Under the pieces are notes generated by a model, which worked only from the letters and a program-made list of their open reading frames with translations, did no database searches and was not told the origin of the DNA. A stretch of DNA of 64,000 nucleotides from Paratinospora sagittata (taxonomy: Eukaryota; Streptophyta; Magnoliopsida; Ranunculales; Menispermaceae). Shown here piece after piece: positions 1-12,441 of the stretch. The stretch covers positions 17,283,438 to 17,347,437 of the forward strand of contig CM069598.1 of NCBI GenBank assembly GCA_035771175.1, read 5' to 3'. The translations under genes were made by a program, and so were the position numbers. Position 1 is the stretch's first letter; each line of letters begins with the position of its first letter.

Positions 1-1157
1 CGTTCACAATTTAAAAATAGTTTTTAGAACCACAATATTTAAAAATTGTTTTGGAGTACTTTTTCAGAAAACAAAAAAAAAATGTTGTTTTCTTCGCAAA
101 CTTTACAGTTGAATAAAAAGACCATTTTCATAAATTTTAAAAAATTCTAACCAAACATGTTTTTATGATTTTTTTTTTTAAAACAAAAACTACTTTTAAA
201 TTCTATAACGAAAAGGCCAAAAGGGCCTTGCCCAATGGTTTGCATCTCGAACCCCTAATGCTTTCGTTAGGAGTTCAAGTCCTTTCTCCTAAGGGTGTCA
301 ATAGTTTGACCAAAATCACAAAATCGAACTGAATTGATGTGTTCTGTTCGGTTCAATTTTTAACATGTTTAGTTCAGGTTACGAGTTAAGAAGTTGAAAA
401 TCATATTAACCCGAACCTAATAAATCAAGGTTAAAATCATATAATATGTTAAAGTATATTTTGATATGTATGTGTTACATAATTACAAATATATTTATAA
501 TAAATATTATTATAAACTAAATGTCTAAATATCGATTAATCCAAATCGAACCCAAATCGACTTTATTGGGTTCGGTTTGGTCATGTAAAATGTTTGGTTT
601 CAGTTTGAGTACTAAACTGACCCAAATCAGACCGATGACACCCCTACTTTCTTTCCTTACAATTTGGGTTGGAACTTAAGGTTTCGTTAGTTTTGCGATT
701 TGGTGCCTTGAGATAAGGGATTTGAGAATTAATCTTAAGGGTGATTCGGATTAAATTGAATTGGGTTAATGTCTGAGGATGTGACAACTTTCAACCTAAA
801 GTATTCGAATTGAGACTTTTGAACCCAACTCAATTCATTAGGTAAGGGTATCTTATACCGCACATTGTATAAAAATTGAATTATGAAGTGAAATACATAG
901 TAAGGTTTGAGTACCATATGCTTTTCCACGACTCCATTGAGGTTCGAGTTGCCTCTCATCTGGCAAGAGTCCTAAGACAAGAAGAAAAAAGGAAATTCTA
1001 TACCAAAGGGCCTCTTTAATTTCGTCAATTTTGTGTCGGTCAGAGTCGAGTCCCACTAAGGTTAAACGTTTACTGATAGACTCATAGTGCTTAGGTCCTA
1101 TTAACAGTCTCTTCTTCAAAAGCCCTCAACGGTTGATGCAAAAATCCCAACGACAAA
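1..1157. other. Upstream region of the helicase gene
   Basis: No gene is seen here. The first 230 bases are AT-rich with A and T runs. A MITE-like element occupies 290-646 (separate entry). The remaining 500 bases up to the helicase ATG should contain its promoter and 5' leader, but I see no convincing TATA box or CpG-rich core. The bases just before the ATG at 1158 are CGACAAA, a reasonable plant start context. Short open frames at 735-1119 on the minus strand show no recognisable domain and are treated as chance. Confidence 0.5.
290..646. mobile_element. hAT-like MITE
   Basis: A non-coding element with short terminal inverted repeats: TAAGGGTGTCA at 290-300 and TGACACCCCTA at 636-646, which is TAGGGGTGTCA when reversed (10 of 11 match). 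It is flanked by CTTTCTCC (282-289) and CTTTCTTT (647-654), an imperfect 8-bp duplication in which the first six bases agree, as expected for hAT-type insertion. The interior is rich in GGTTCGG/CCGAAC-type motifs common in plant elements with GGGTGTCA ends. It has no open frame and is probably an old non-autonomous copy. Confidence 0.5.
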
Positions 1158-4100
1158 ATGGAAGACCAAATTCTAGTCGACCAAGCCTTCCCTCTCTTCT
1201 CCAACAAACATAAACTCACCTCAAAAAAACCCTCACAAAACCCTTCCTCCCTCCCCCAAAACCCTAATTCTCTCCACCCCAAACCCTTCGAAAAATCCAC
1301 CGACGCCGGCGCAACTACTTCCTGCAGCTTCTCCGACCTTGGCCTCTCGGAATGGGCGGTTCAGACGTGCAAGGAGCTCGGAATGAAGAAACCCACCCCG
1401 GTTCAGCGACATTGCATCCCCAGAATCCTCGCAGGCGACGACGTTCTCGGATTGGCCCAAACCGGTAGCGGTAAAACTGCCGCTTTCGCGCTTCCGATAC
1501 TGAATCGGCTCGCGGAGGAGCCTTACGGCGTGTTTGCCCTAGTTCTGACACCGACGAGAGAGCTGGCGTACCAGTTGGCGGAGCAATTTAGGGCGCTTGG
1601 GTCGTCGTTGCACCTGCGTTGCGCCGTTGTGGTTGGAGGGATGGATATGATCAATCAAACTCAGGCGTTGATGCAGCGGAGGCATGTAGTGATCGCGACA
1701 CCGGGGAGGGTTAGGGTTCTTCTCGAGGATAATCCTGATGTTCCTGCTGTTTTGTCCAAGACAAAGGTGATATGAGAGATTTTTCCTATTTTGTGATTAG
1801 GTGTATTTGAAATTGATGTGAAATTGGCATGTTTATTGTGGAAAAATGAGTGAATTTTCAGATAATTATGTGAATACGATTATTGTATTATGTGGTTTCT
1901 TGTTGAGATGAGAATAGATTTTATGTGATGACAATTGTTAATCCTGTGCTTGTCGTTGACTTCATGCTTTGGCTATGTGGTTGGAATTTCTAGACCTGTA
2001 ATGTGATGCATTCCACTTTGGGTAGCCTTTGCATATTTAATCAATTGGGGCCTAGGCTTGCCTTGGTTGTTAACTTGGCTATGCCTAGTTGATGCTGTTA
2101 GCATAGTCCTACATTGACAAGGTACATTTATGATAAGCAATGTACAATTAATAGGCACTCCTCTCGTTGAAATCTAACTCAATCATCATTTTAGTTATGA
2201 GCTTTATCATGGTATTAGAGTCAGGTTTATGTCAATGATGGGTCCGGTTTGTATCTCAAGCCCTGTGTGCTGTGTCGAAGGGGAGTACCTAGTGACTCTA
2301 GTTTTGGTGCTGGGGGGAGTAAAGTAATAACATAGTTCCACATTGTGTGGGTATAATTATGATGTGCAATGTCTAAGTTGTGGAGAACCCTCTCCTTGCA
2401 AGCTGGTTTCCAATGATGAGTCAAGTTCATGGGCTTTATTCGATACCTTAAAAATATTGGTCTAGATCACATACATTGTTTTTGCTCTGTTATTGTAGAA
2501 GTTCTTTAGCTGCTAACAATATATGAACTTTTGCTTTATTCTAGTTCTAGACTTTTCTATGGATCATTTTGGCTGATTCCTTCTTTGTTTCCTTATATAA
2601 TGATCTCATTGGAAATCATGTAAAGCTTGCTCTTATGTAATTATTTTGTTGTGGTTTGTTTTTTATTTTTTTTCAGTTTTTAGTTTTGGACGAAGCAGAC
2701 AGAGTGTTGGACCCTGGTTTTGAAGATGAGTTAAGAGTTATTTTTCAGTGCTTGCCCAAAGACCGTCAGACACTTCTATTTTCTGCAACAATGACAAGTG
2801 ACCTACAGACATTGCTTGAGCTAAGTGCAAATAAGGCATATTTTTATGAGGAATATGAAGGATTTAGGACAGTTGATTCTCTCAAGCAACAATATGTTTT
2901 TGTTCCAAAAAATGTAAAGGATGTTTACCTCCTTTACATATTGTCAAAAATGGAGGACATGGGTATTCGATCTGCCATCATATTTGTTTCCACATGCAGG
3001 TATGAGCTCTTTATTTTATCTTATGGTGAACACAATTGATAAAATTTTGTTTGGTGCTTTTTTTTTTTGCCACAAGGCATATTATATTCCCATATTCGAT
3101 GTTATGACAAGCCTCTAATTGTTTTTGCTGGCCAACTCATGCTCATCATCCTATTGTTGCATTTAATCTTACTCCTAGTATTTTGGGGGTGCCTTATTTC
3201 AGTTATATGGAATTCAATAGTTTTATTACAACTGAAGATATTATTCTTCTGGGGTCTGACCTCATATAAATTCCTTTGTTATTATATTTGAAAAAAGATC
3301 GAATTGAACGTTCTCTTCCTGGCTGCCTTGTAGTTTCAATCCTTTATTTGGGCTCATAATACATCTTTTCAATCTTATTTTACTCCAGCTCTAGATCCCA
3401 CATTGATAGTCTTTTGCCATACCTCTCTTCCATCAACTGTTAAGAGTAAGAATATCAAAATGCAATCACTTGTGAGCGTTTGATGATATTGATACATTGA
3501 GGTGTATTGCAATTTGCAAATTTCTCTTCACATTCTTTTTTTCTCCTTTTGGCACATGCATTAAGAATTCTGTTGTGTGCGTCAAATTTGTTTTGTTCTT
3601 ATCTTTCTTTCTTTTTTTGGGGGGAAGTGGAGTAGGGTGGAGTGGGGGGAGGCAATTTACTGTAGCATATTTAAGTGGTATGAGATTCATCAGTAAATGC
3701 ATGACAAAGGGAAAAAATTAATTTGTGAATATGTTAAAAGTTAGATCTGACATGGAATGGTTTTGTTGATAGATTATTGCTTATCCTTATAATGTGAACC
3801 AGGAGTTGTCACCTTCTTAGCTTATTATTGGAAGAGCTTGATCAGATAGTTTCAGCATTGCATTCACACAAGTCCCAGTCTCTGAGACTAGTAGCATTAC
3901 ATCGGTTCAAATCTGGTCAGGTTCCTCTTTTGCTGGCAACAGATGTAGCAAGTCGTGGACTAGATATTCCAACAGTTGATCTTGTCATTAACTATGACAT
4001 TCCAAGGTTATAACACTTAATTCTGTTCAATATTTAGTGATTTGCCGAAATATCTCTCTTTGAATTTTATTCTTATTTGTTAATATCTGTGTGTGCTGTG

Positions 4101-7100
4101 AATCGGAAATGATTCAAACCTTGACGTTTTACAGGTTTCCACGCGATTATGTTCATCGTGTGGGACGTACTGCAAGAGCTGGTAGAGGTGGATTGGCAGT
4201 CAGCTTTGTTACAGAGGTAGGTAGTTGATTTATGTGATAAATTATTAAAGCAACACCGTTCATTCTGTTTTGATGCTTGGAACTTGGTTTGCAACTTTTA
4301 TGTTGATATTGGTAGTTGTTGTCATTCTGAAAATGTGAAGTTTCCTATGGACAACCTAATACTTTTGGCTTTAAAGTAAGATTGTGCCAATGTGGGTTTG
4401 GAGGATGGGGGATATAATATAAAACAACTTATTCCTTTTGTTAGTTATCTGAAGTAGGAGGCACTTGATGTGAATATGTTGGGAAATAAAGTTCTCTATT
4501 AACTCCATTAGTTGTGGCCATATAGCAGATTGGAAAATAAAAATAAAAATAAAAAGATGGGGAGAAACACATCTCCAATTTTTAAAACATTAGAAAAAAT
4601 ACAGACTATGAGAGATCAATCTACATTTTATAAAGAATCATTAACCTTCAAAGGAAGAAATCTATCCAAAATAAGCAATAGAACCAACTCTCTAGAATAC
4701 AGTATCACACGGCATTAAAGATAACAGAAACACATTCAGCAATGAAAACAAATATCCAAGACTTTGATCAATTTCCCTAAAAGTCTTAAAAAAAATGCAA
4801 TGTTTCCCATAAGAAAAACATTGACCAATAAGTTTATTATCAAGAGAAATGTTGGAAGAACCGAAGAACACAGTTTTTTGACACAGCTTGTTGACATTCC
4901 ATGTGGAGCCCGCCAATTAAAGCCAAACAAGCAAAAAATCTGGTTTGATTTCTTTACGCTACTGTTAGTCTTTTCAAAAGGTTTTATTAAATGCTTCATA
5001 GCAATAAAAAAACTTATGTATTGTTAGTGGGCCCACCAAAATAGAAATCCTGCCTCTTTGCAAAGATAATACACTCCAAGAGAGAAAAAGTTACTGGGTT
5101 CTCATGTGGGAAGAAACAACATCCTTTTTGTTCTTCTAAAATCTGGGGCATGAGATTGAAGGTAATTTTGCATTTTTATTTTTATTTTTTTTTGGTATGA
5201 AGATTGGAATTATGGGCATTTTGAATTCAGACTGTTAGTCTCTGATGACCTGCAGATGACATCCGTTGTCGGGTTTTTTGCTAAATAAAATATGAGATAG
5301 CCTTAATAGAATGACCTACAATAGAAATGAGACAAAACATCTGTTTTGGAAATGATCTTGACTTGAAATAATAAAAAAGATAGAAAGGGAATAAATTTTT
5401 ACCCCAACCAATGTAAAAATTCTTCATGCGATCAATGCCCCTTAAACATCTTCTTCATGGTAATATTTATACATTTAAACACATGTTTAACCATAAGGGT
5501 GTTAAAATTTCAATAAGCTAAAAGAACCCAAAATCTCTTATTTCCCTAAGCCAAAGAATGGAAATAACCCTAAAATTTGGAAGATGTCTTAACTATAATG
5601 CTAAAATAGAAAAAAATTAATTTCGAAGTTATCTATAAATGGGATCCATTGAAGAAGAAATCTCTTAACTCAGTAGACAAAACCCTCAGAAGAATGTGAT
5701 CTAAGATGAGTTGGAGCATTCAATAGAAGTATTGAAGTTGCAAGAGGACAGGGTTGGGAGGGCAAGAACACGAGAGTTAGGAGGGTTGAGGTTGGGGATA
5801 TCTATTTTTGGTGGGCCCATTAACAATACATAAGTTTCCTATTGCTATGAAAGAAGTTTTCTTGGACCATTTGTTCTTTTCGTGCAACTTTGCCAAATGT
5901 ATTTGGCAAAAATGGTTCACTTTTTCAGGTGGTAGGTACATAGCTCCACAAAATATCAATGAAGGTCTATCATTATCCCATTTAGCTAATCTGTCAAAGG
6001 TTGAAAGGGAGACAGGTTTAATCGCTATGTATGCTACTCTTTGGTCATTGTGGCAAGAACGCAATGACAAGGTTTTTAACGGTTTCCCAAAAGATTGCGA
6101 TCAGCTTTGGGATGTGATCAGATTATTAGCAAGTTCCTGGGTTTTTGTATCTTCTTGGGGAAATGGTCTACCTTTATCTAGTTGGTTGTTGAATTGGAGG
6201 GATTGTTTGTAATCCAGTTTTGTGGGGTTTGTGTGTCGGGTTGTTTTATGTAGGAGTGTGGTTGGTCAGATCTGTTTCCTTGTGCTCCTATGGTGCACTT
6301 TTCTGTATTTTTGTACATAACTTTCACTAATCAATACACATACTTTGTTTCGTTTCAAAAAAAAAAAAAAAAGTAAAGAAGTCAAACACAATTTTTGGCT
6401 TGTTTGGCTTTAATTGGCAGGCCCCACATGGAATGTCAACCAACTGTGTTCTTCTAGCATTTCTCTATTATCAACTATCAATTAGGCAGGCAGTCAAAGC
6501 AAGAGATAAGCAATGAGAATGGAATGTCTACAAACTGTCAAAAAACTGTGTTCTTCCAGCATTTCTCTATTATCAACTATCAACTAGGCAGTCAAAGCAA
6601 GAGAGAAGTATGAGAAAAAAACAACTTCTTGGTATTGGATGGCCCTTATTTTCCACAAAGGAAGGGTTGTCATTAGTGACAAAGGATTAGTTAGAGATTT
6701 AGAGTGGAATAATCTACCATTGTAGCACGTAGAGAGAGAGAGTAGAGTGAAGTATGAGAAAAAAACAACTTCTTGGTATTGGATGACCCTCATTTTCCAC
6801 AAAGGAAGGGTTGTCATTAGTGACAAAGGATTAGTTAGAGTTTTAGAGTGGAATAATCTACCATTGTAGCACCTATCTTTGATTCTTTAGTCAAATGGGT
6901 TTGTGTGCATAGAGAACAAAGGAGAATGAGGGGGTAGAGAAGAATCAAAGGTTTTTTTGCAAGAAGAGGGGAGATGACTGTTGGTATTTAAAAATTTGAG
7001 GTTAATGTGTAAAAAGTCCTATGAATTTCAGTGACAACCTTCATTTTTCAAAAAAAAAAAAAAGAAAGTACTTTGTACTAATTAATTATGATTTTCTAAT

Positions 7101-8736
7101 TATAGCACATGATGTATCCCATGGAAGTTGAAAGGAAAATTTTATAGAACCACTGTTAGGCCAGCCGTACTCTATGGAACAAAATGTTGGGCAATAAAGA
7201 AGCAACATGTGAACAAACTAAGTGTAACAGAAATTCCGAATGCTGAGATGAATATGTGATAAAGCATTAAGACAAAATTAAAAATGTGCATATTTGAAAG
7301 ATGAAAAGTGTAGCCCCATTTGGAGATAAAAGGAGAGAAGATCAATTAAGGTGGTTTGGACACATAACAAAGACCTTTGGATGCACTAATTAGAAAGAGT
7401 GACCTATTGACATTATAAGATAATGGCAGAGGCAGTGGCGGAAGATAACATAGGTAGAAATGAAAGAAGGCTTAGTGGAGTGGAGTTGAGTTGAGCATGT
7501 ATATCATATATTGCAAGCTCTGGTATTGAATTTTATGTACTTTTTTTTGCCTTTTCTCCGTCTTAGTTGATTTTTATTGTTTAGTTGATTGTTCTACTTT
7601 GTCATATGCAGAATGACATATCTCTTGTTCATGAAATAGAGGGTGTTATTGGAAAACAATTAGAGTTGTTTGAATGTAAAGAGAACGAGGTGCTTGCTGA
7701 CATCACAAAGGTAATCTTCGTCCTATAGTCGAGGTGATTCTGACAAGTTTTTGTGTACTTATCTTTTATTTTTTTCCTTTTCTTTTTGGGGTCAGAGAAG
7801 AACCTGGCGTGAAATAGAAATATCACTCTTTAAAAAGATTTGGAAAGCTGTAATATTTGCATTTCCCTTCATGATCGATATGTTATTAATCTTCACTAAT
7901 TATGCACTTACACAAGGTTTCTTGGATCGTGATCTAGATCGGTAGCATCATATGATCCTAGGACTAGTCATCAATCCAGATTGCTTATAAGATCCTTTAA
8001 CCGTGAGATCATTTTAGGATCAGGATTCTAGATTTTTATTTTATTTTTAGTAGATGCAATGCTAGTAGATTAGTTGTATAACCAGCTCTATCACTAGACC
8101 ACACTCTCGGGGAGGTATTAGGCACATTCCTGACCCATTAATCCCCCTCACCCCTTGGGGTGAAGCAGTGACAAGAGTTGAACCTGAAACCTTTGGGTTC
8201 CAAAATCATTTTTTTACAATTTTTGCACCAACTCCAAGTTGTCGGATCAAGATTCTAGATTGATTTCACCAATCCACTAAAAAGCTAGAATGTGGGATGC
8301 AAGTTTAGGTTCAAATATGATGTGTAGGCCAAACACACTTATTTTTAACTCATTTGAGTGAAAGCCAATTGATCGCGCCAAGCTTAGGCTCAAAACTGAT
8401 TAAAATTGATTAAGCTGGGCTCTCTCTCTCTCTCCCACCCTCCCTATCTCCCTACCTCCCTCCCTCCCTCTCTCTCTCTTCCCCCGTGTTTAAATTTGGA
8501 ACATAATTTAAATCATTTTGTTTGTTACTATTATTAGTTATATGTTTTTTGACACCTAAATATATTCTTGAAATTTATTATGTGATTCTTCCAAGCTTCC
8601 TAATGCTTCTTATTTGTCTTCAACTCCTATGAATGGTCTTGACGCTCCTAGGTTCCCATTTGAGTGAAGGCTGGCCAAATGATCACGCCAAGCTTTGACT
8701 CAAAACTGATTGAAATTGATTAAGCTGGGGCCCCAA

Positions 8737-8768
<32 letters not shown>

Positions 8769-9322
8769 CCCTACATATATTCTTGAAATATATTTTATGT
8801 GATTCTTCCAATCTTCCTAATGCTTCTTATTTGCCTGACTCCTATGAATGGTCTTGACACTCCTAGGTGGTATTTCCGTTTTCCTAGAGATCTCACTCCT
8901 AGCCCTAGGGAGGAAGCTGAAAATTGGGCCCCTTCTTGCTTGGTTAGGACTCATTAGGCTTTCTTGGTTAATTCTGTTGATGGTTTTGTTTGGTCTCTTG
9001 ATCCTGTAGGAATGAATGTTCTCTTGTAAGTCTTTATTTGAGTTCTTGATTGATAATCAGGCCGTACAAGAGGCATTTATAATAATTGTTCTAGTACTAT
9101 ATATAGCATTTCCCTAACAGCTTGGTTTCACTATTGTAATTTTTATCTGACATACAGGTTTATAAGGCGAAACGAGTTGCCACCATGAAGATGATGGATG
9201 ATGGCTTCGAGGAAAAGGCAAAAGCACGGAAAGCCCAGAAGCTAAAGACATTAGCAGAAAAGGGTCTGCTGAAAAAGAAAAGTAGAAAGAGGAAAAAGAG
9301 CAAGGCTTCCGATACCAATTAA
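1158..9322 (+). CDS. RH36: DEAD-box ATP-dependent RNA helicase 36 (Dbp8/DDX49 family)
   Basis: The coding exons I trace are 1158-1766, 2677-2999, 3803-4006, 4135-4216, 7612-7710 and 9158-9322. They are joined by GT..AG introns with matching phases and give 493 aa, close to the roughly 490 aa I recall for the Arabidopsis protein. Helicase motifs appear in order: Q motif around residues 58-86 (aromatic FSDLGL start, PTPVQ), motif I AQTGSGKT 100-107, Ia PTREL 132-136, TPGR 181-184, DEAD 208-211, SAT 239-241, [10 protein letters not shown] in exon 3 and [13 protein letters not shown] in exon 4. The C-terminus is lysine/arginine-rich with a [18 protein letters not shown] tail, suggesting nucleolar targeting. 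Family knowledge: Dbp8 acts in 18S rRNA and small-subunit processing. Introns 4 (3.4 kb) and 5 (1.4 kb) are filled with repeats, yet every splice site reads cleanly, so the gene looks intact. Exon 3 starts with a split Arg codon and an NAG acceptor at 3801-3802. Confidence 0.95.
4835..6465. repeat. Long imperfect inverted repeat in helicase intron 4
   Basis: The stretch about 4835-5050 reads backwards as 5797-5850 plus 6373-6465. Shared blocks include TTGGTGGGCCCA..AACAATACATAAG, then TGCTTGTTTGGCTTTAATTGG and CACATGGAATGTCAAC in reverse-complement positions. The right arm is interrupted by an L1 tail (5852-6372). The central spacer (about 5051-5796) has no open frame and no gene that I recognise. 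It is probably a fold-back or MITE-type element lying in the sense direction of an expressed intron. Confidence 0.6.
5852..6372 (+). mobile_element. 5'-truncated L1 LINE tail
   Basis: The translated 5852-6212 region matches the C-terminal end of plant L1 ORF2 (zf-RVT region and following): [15 protein letters not shown], then a [12 protein letters not shown] block, [17 protein letters not shown] and a final [10 protein letters not shown]. The same blocks occur in the L1 at 22821-23300 of this window, so it is the same family. A 3' UTR and a 16-base A tract (6357-6372) follow. The 7-base string AAAGAAG at 5850-5856 recurs at 6375-6381 and may be the remaining target-site duplication. Only the 3' end of an element is present, so it is dead on arrival. 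Confidence 0.8.
6428..6872. repeat. Two adjacent tandem duplications in helicase intron 4
   Basis: A unit beginning TGGAATGTC and containing CTGTGTTCTTC..AGCATTTCTC occurs at about 6428-6515 and again at about 6520-6603. Directly after it, a 122-bp unit (6607-6728) starting AGTATGAGAAAAAAACAAC is repeated at 6751-6872 with only a few changes, a period of 144 bp. Neither codes. They are local duplications next to the right arm of the inverted repeat. Confidence 0.75.
7070..7530 (+). mobile_element. RTE-type LINE relic
   Basis: Broken frames encode the C-terminal part of a plant RTE reverse transcriptase: [19 protein letters not shown] near 7155-7215, then RWFGHITKT near 7350-7372. Stops and indels occur throughout. 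Family knowledge: RYGCECWAVK..HV and RWFGHVQRRP are signature blocks of the region after the RT core. Three further copies of this family lie at 28.1-28.7, 29.2-29.5 and 34.7-35.1 kb. It lies just upstream of the acceptor of helicase exon 5 (7612). Confidence 0.65.
8351..8868. repeat. About 306-bp tandem duplication with CT microsatellites, helicase intron 5
   Basis: Copy one (8351-8652) and copy two (8657-8868) both start CATTTGAGTGAA, continue through AACTGATT(A/G)AAATTGATTAAGC and end GACxCTCCTAGG. Each carries a pyrimidine microsatellite directly after the GATTAAGCTGGG block (8420-8480 and 8742-8768). The second copy is shorter because part of the central unit is missing. No coding potential. 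Confidence 0.75.
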
Positions 9323-12300
9323 AATCTGAACACTGGCACGTCATGTGGTCTAGTTTGAATACATGGAAGTACAAAACGTCTGCCAGGCCAAAAGGGGAAG
9401 GAAGTACATTGACAGCTGATGAGGAAGAATACAAGCTTGGTAAGATTGATAGAGGATGATCAGTTTAATTTCATGTTAAAAGGGGGATAACAGATTATTA
9501 GAAATTTGGCCCCCTCTTTTGTTTTATGATTTTGACATTTGTTCATTTTTGTGGGAGGGATGTTATGTTATATAAAATTTTGAATAGAGCTGAATGGTGG
9601 AATTGTATTCATGTTGCCAGAATATTAAGGATAAGATGTAAATGAAAAAAATAGTCAAATTTTGATACATTTTTGGTTTAAACTCTCAAATTGTCTTTTT
9701 TAATAATTTGATTTTGGTTCTCTCTCGAACTAGTTTACAGATACTGAATGTGACAATTGTTGATTGCTGTTGATATTGATATATGTATGAGGTTTCACAA
9801 GAATATGTACTTTTCTGGGCGGTTGGTTCGTTGGGAGGGGCATTTAGTGCTGAACATTGACGGTTTTGGGTTTGAGTTACGGTAGCATTATATTGGTGGA
9901 GGAGATTAATCAGGATTTTTGCGAAGACGCAGGTTGATCTTGCTTGTGCAATGCAGACATGTAGCTGAGGTTATCGTATGTGTGGTCCTGGATACTCCGG
10001 ATTGTAATAAATTGTGTTTGGTTATTCTCTAAAAAAATTTGAACTTCACAATTTTTTATTTTTATTAAATAATGTTTGATTGTGTATGCTCACATAGTAT
10101 GGTACATAGATTACGAAAGTTAATTAAGATGTTACACGTAAAACAAATAAATGTAATTACTAATGCTAAATATTTTTATAAAATAATTAAACTATTTCAC
10201 GACTATAAATGAGAAAATTTGGTTTGGGTAAAAAAAATGAGAGTTCATCAGAAATTTTCTTCTTGAGAAAATGTTGGCAATCAAAACCTTTATAGTCATC
10301 ATTAAGTATATGTATGTATTGTCCATTATGCACTATTTCCTTACAAATCTTACTTAATAAACATGGAATAATCCATTAATTATTGTAACTAATATCCCTT
10401 CAATTTTCATCATTTACCCCACATAAAAAAATTGTAGTAATAAGACATCTTTTACTCTTGTTGATTTAATTTTTAAGTAGAAGATTCAACGTATCTTCAA
10501 CTTTTTATGAGGTTGAAAGTTCAAATCTCTTTAACATAATCAGCCGGAGTAATAAGAATTTAAGTCTAAGTCTACCCACACTATGAATAATTTTTTATAA
10601 AAAAAAAAATTTATTTTCCTTGTTTTTATCGAAGTTGAAAGACAAAATTTCTAACCAAGCAACAATATCATCCCACCAATTAAAAAAAAAAAAAACAGTA
10701 TATTAGATTAATAGCTTGTGAGGCACCATAATTGCATTAGGGTTTCAAAAACCTAAAGCCACAGCCACCCCTCTTATGTCTTATTGTTTGTTGGCCGACC
10801 AAGAAGTAGAGAAAGCAACAACAAAACACATAAAAACATAGAAATGGAGGGACCCATTTTGGCCCCCCCCCCCCCCACGTACCTTTGCCCATTATAACCT
10901 CAAAAGGGCCAACCAATTAACTTACCCAAACAAGGTCACTAAGAGCCGGCCCACCCTTACATCATTCTATTCTCTATATACAAACAAACCTTAAGGCCTG
11001 CCCTCATCATTCTATATCCTTTGAGCAGTTTGATTCTCCAATTAATTAGTGTCCCTACAAATATAAACACTATAAAATTAAAGGTTACTCAAATTGCCTC
11101 AAGTTTATTTTTCCTATTTAGAAATTGATTAAATGAACCATTTAAAAAAATAAAATAAAAATAAAAACAAACGTCTACCCGATGGACAAGGTTCCAATCA
11201 TTTAGAGACTCCGTTTGAAAGAATTTTTTCAAAAGTATTTTTTCGAGAAACACTTCTACCAAAAGTATTTTTGAAAAAAGTTGGTCCCTCTTATTTTCTT
11301 TTAAAAGTTAAAAAGTATTTTTTTTAATTTTATTGTAGTTTAGCATGAAGCAAGTATTGTCAAACACCTTCAAAAGTATTTTTACACTAAACACACGTCT
11401 AAAGTCTAAAGGAATAAGGAATGATGTACACAAGCTTTACTCAAATTAGACATTAACTTTTGTATATATATATATATATATATAATGTTGATAAAAAATA
11501 ACAAGATCTTAATTAAGCTCATATGATTAGTCTAGGGATGACAGTTTTTTACCTTTGGACTAATTTGATTCAATTTTTCGACAAAGTTAGTGGGTCTAGG
11601 TTTGGATTAATTATATTTTTAAGTTATAAACTCATCCACATATAAATGCTATTCAATTAGCTAGTTATACTAGATTTAATATTGCAATCTTTATAACCCA
11701 TTGATAAGTTTAGTTCTAAATCCAAGTTATTGAGTCAGAAAAAAAGAACACAATTAATTTTAACTAACTAGTGATCATTTTTAAAATATCTGTTACCCAT
11801 CTTGAACTCACTACAAAATTAGTAGAATCTGATTCAAAGTTTGCTTTAAACATCAATTGGTGTCAGTTGCACTTTTCAGTGCAAGATGATTGAAATAACA
11901 TGGTGTGAAGTTAAGAAAGCTTCCATGCATAAATTCTTTTTCTCCGTTCCTTTCTACAAACGGTTACATTAATTACATCTGCAATAATTCTATATGATTT
12001 TAGATATGATTACAACCTCCTAATGTAATTTCTTTTTTAACTACAAAATATTGGAGTAATACCAAAAAGGAATTAGCTTTTATTGAGAGAGGAGGAACTC
12101 AATATCATGACACCTTATATATATACATGGAATATTTAAAATTCTCAATATAATATAATTTTGAAATTGTTTAACGGTATTAATATAATTTTTTGAAAAA
12201 AAAGAATTATTTATGAACATTTGCTGCCAAGTGTTTAGGAATATTATAAATTGTATAATTTCATTGCTACTTAATTTACTCCTGTAAAGGGCATTGCAGT

Positions 12301-12441
12301 AGACTTCTTGGAAATGTGTAGTTTAACAAAGTGAATATTCTTATAAACCAAAAACATATTTCTTCATGCTTTAACCTTATAAGCCACAGAAGAATTAAAA
12401 TCCAAACCTGTCCACTCCACAATCTCCTCAAGAGTAGACTA
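9323..12441. other. Spacer between helicase and GRAS gene
   Basis: No coding gene is seen over 3.1 kb. It contains the helicase 3' UTR and terminator at its left end. A run of 14 C bases (10863-10876) is followed directly by ACGTACC. A TATA-like CTCTATATACAAAC sits near 10970-10983 and a (TA)n run at about 11464-11483. AT-rich sequence with repeated AAAAGTATTTTT motifs, likely an eroded MITE, lies at about 11210-11400. The 10.7-11.0 kb block is more GC-balanced than its surroundings and may be a distal promoter or leader start for the GRAS gene; this is inference only. Confidence 0.4.

Noticed and set aside
230..290. tRNA-like B-box (GAGTTCAAGTCC) suggesting a tRNA gene or SINE head
   Set aside because: No matching A box or cloverleaf, and a MITE starts at 290.
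8100..8225. Possible reverse-oriented tRNA-derived SINE (GAGTTGAACC box)
   Set aside because: Only a single box is visible, with no poly(A) and no target-site duplication.
12331..12441. Upstream extension of the GRAS frame starting at GTG
   Set aside because: GTG is not a normal plant start; the first in-frame ATG is 12442.
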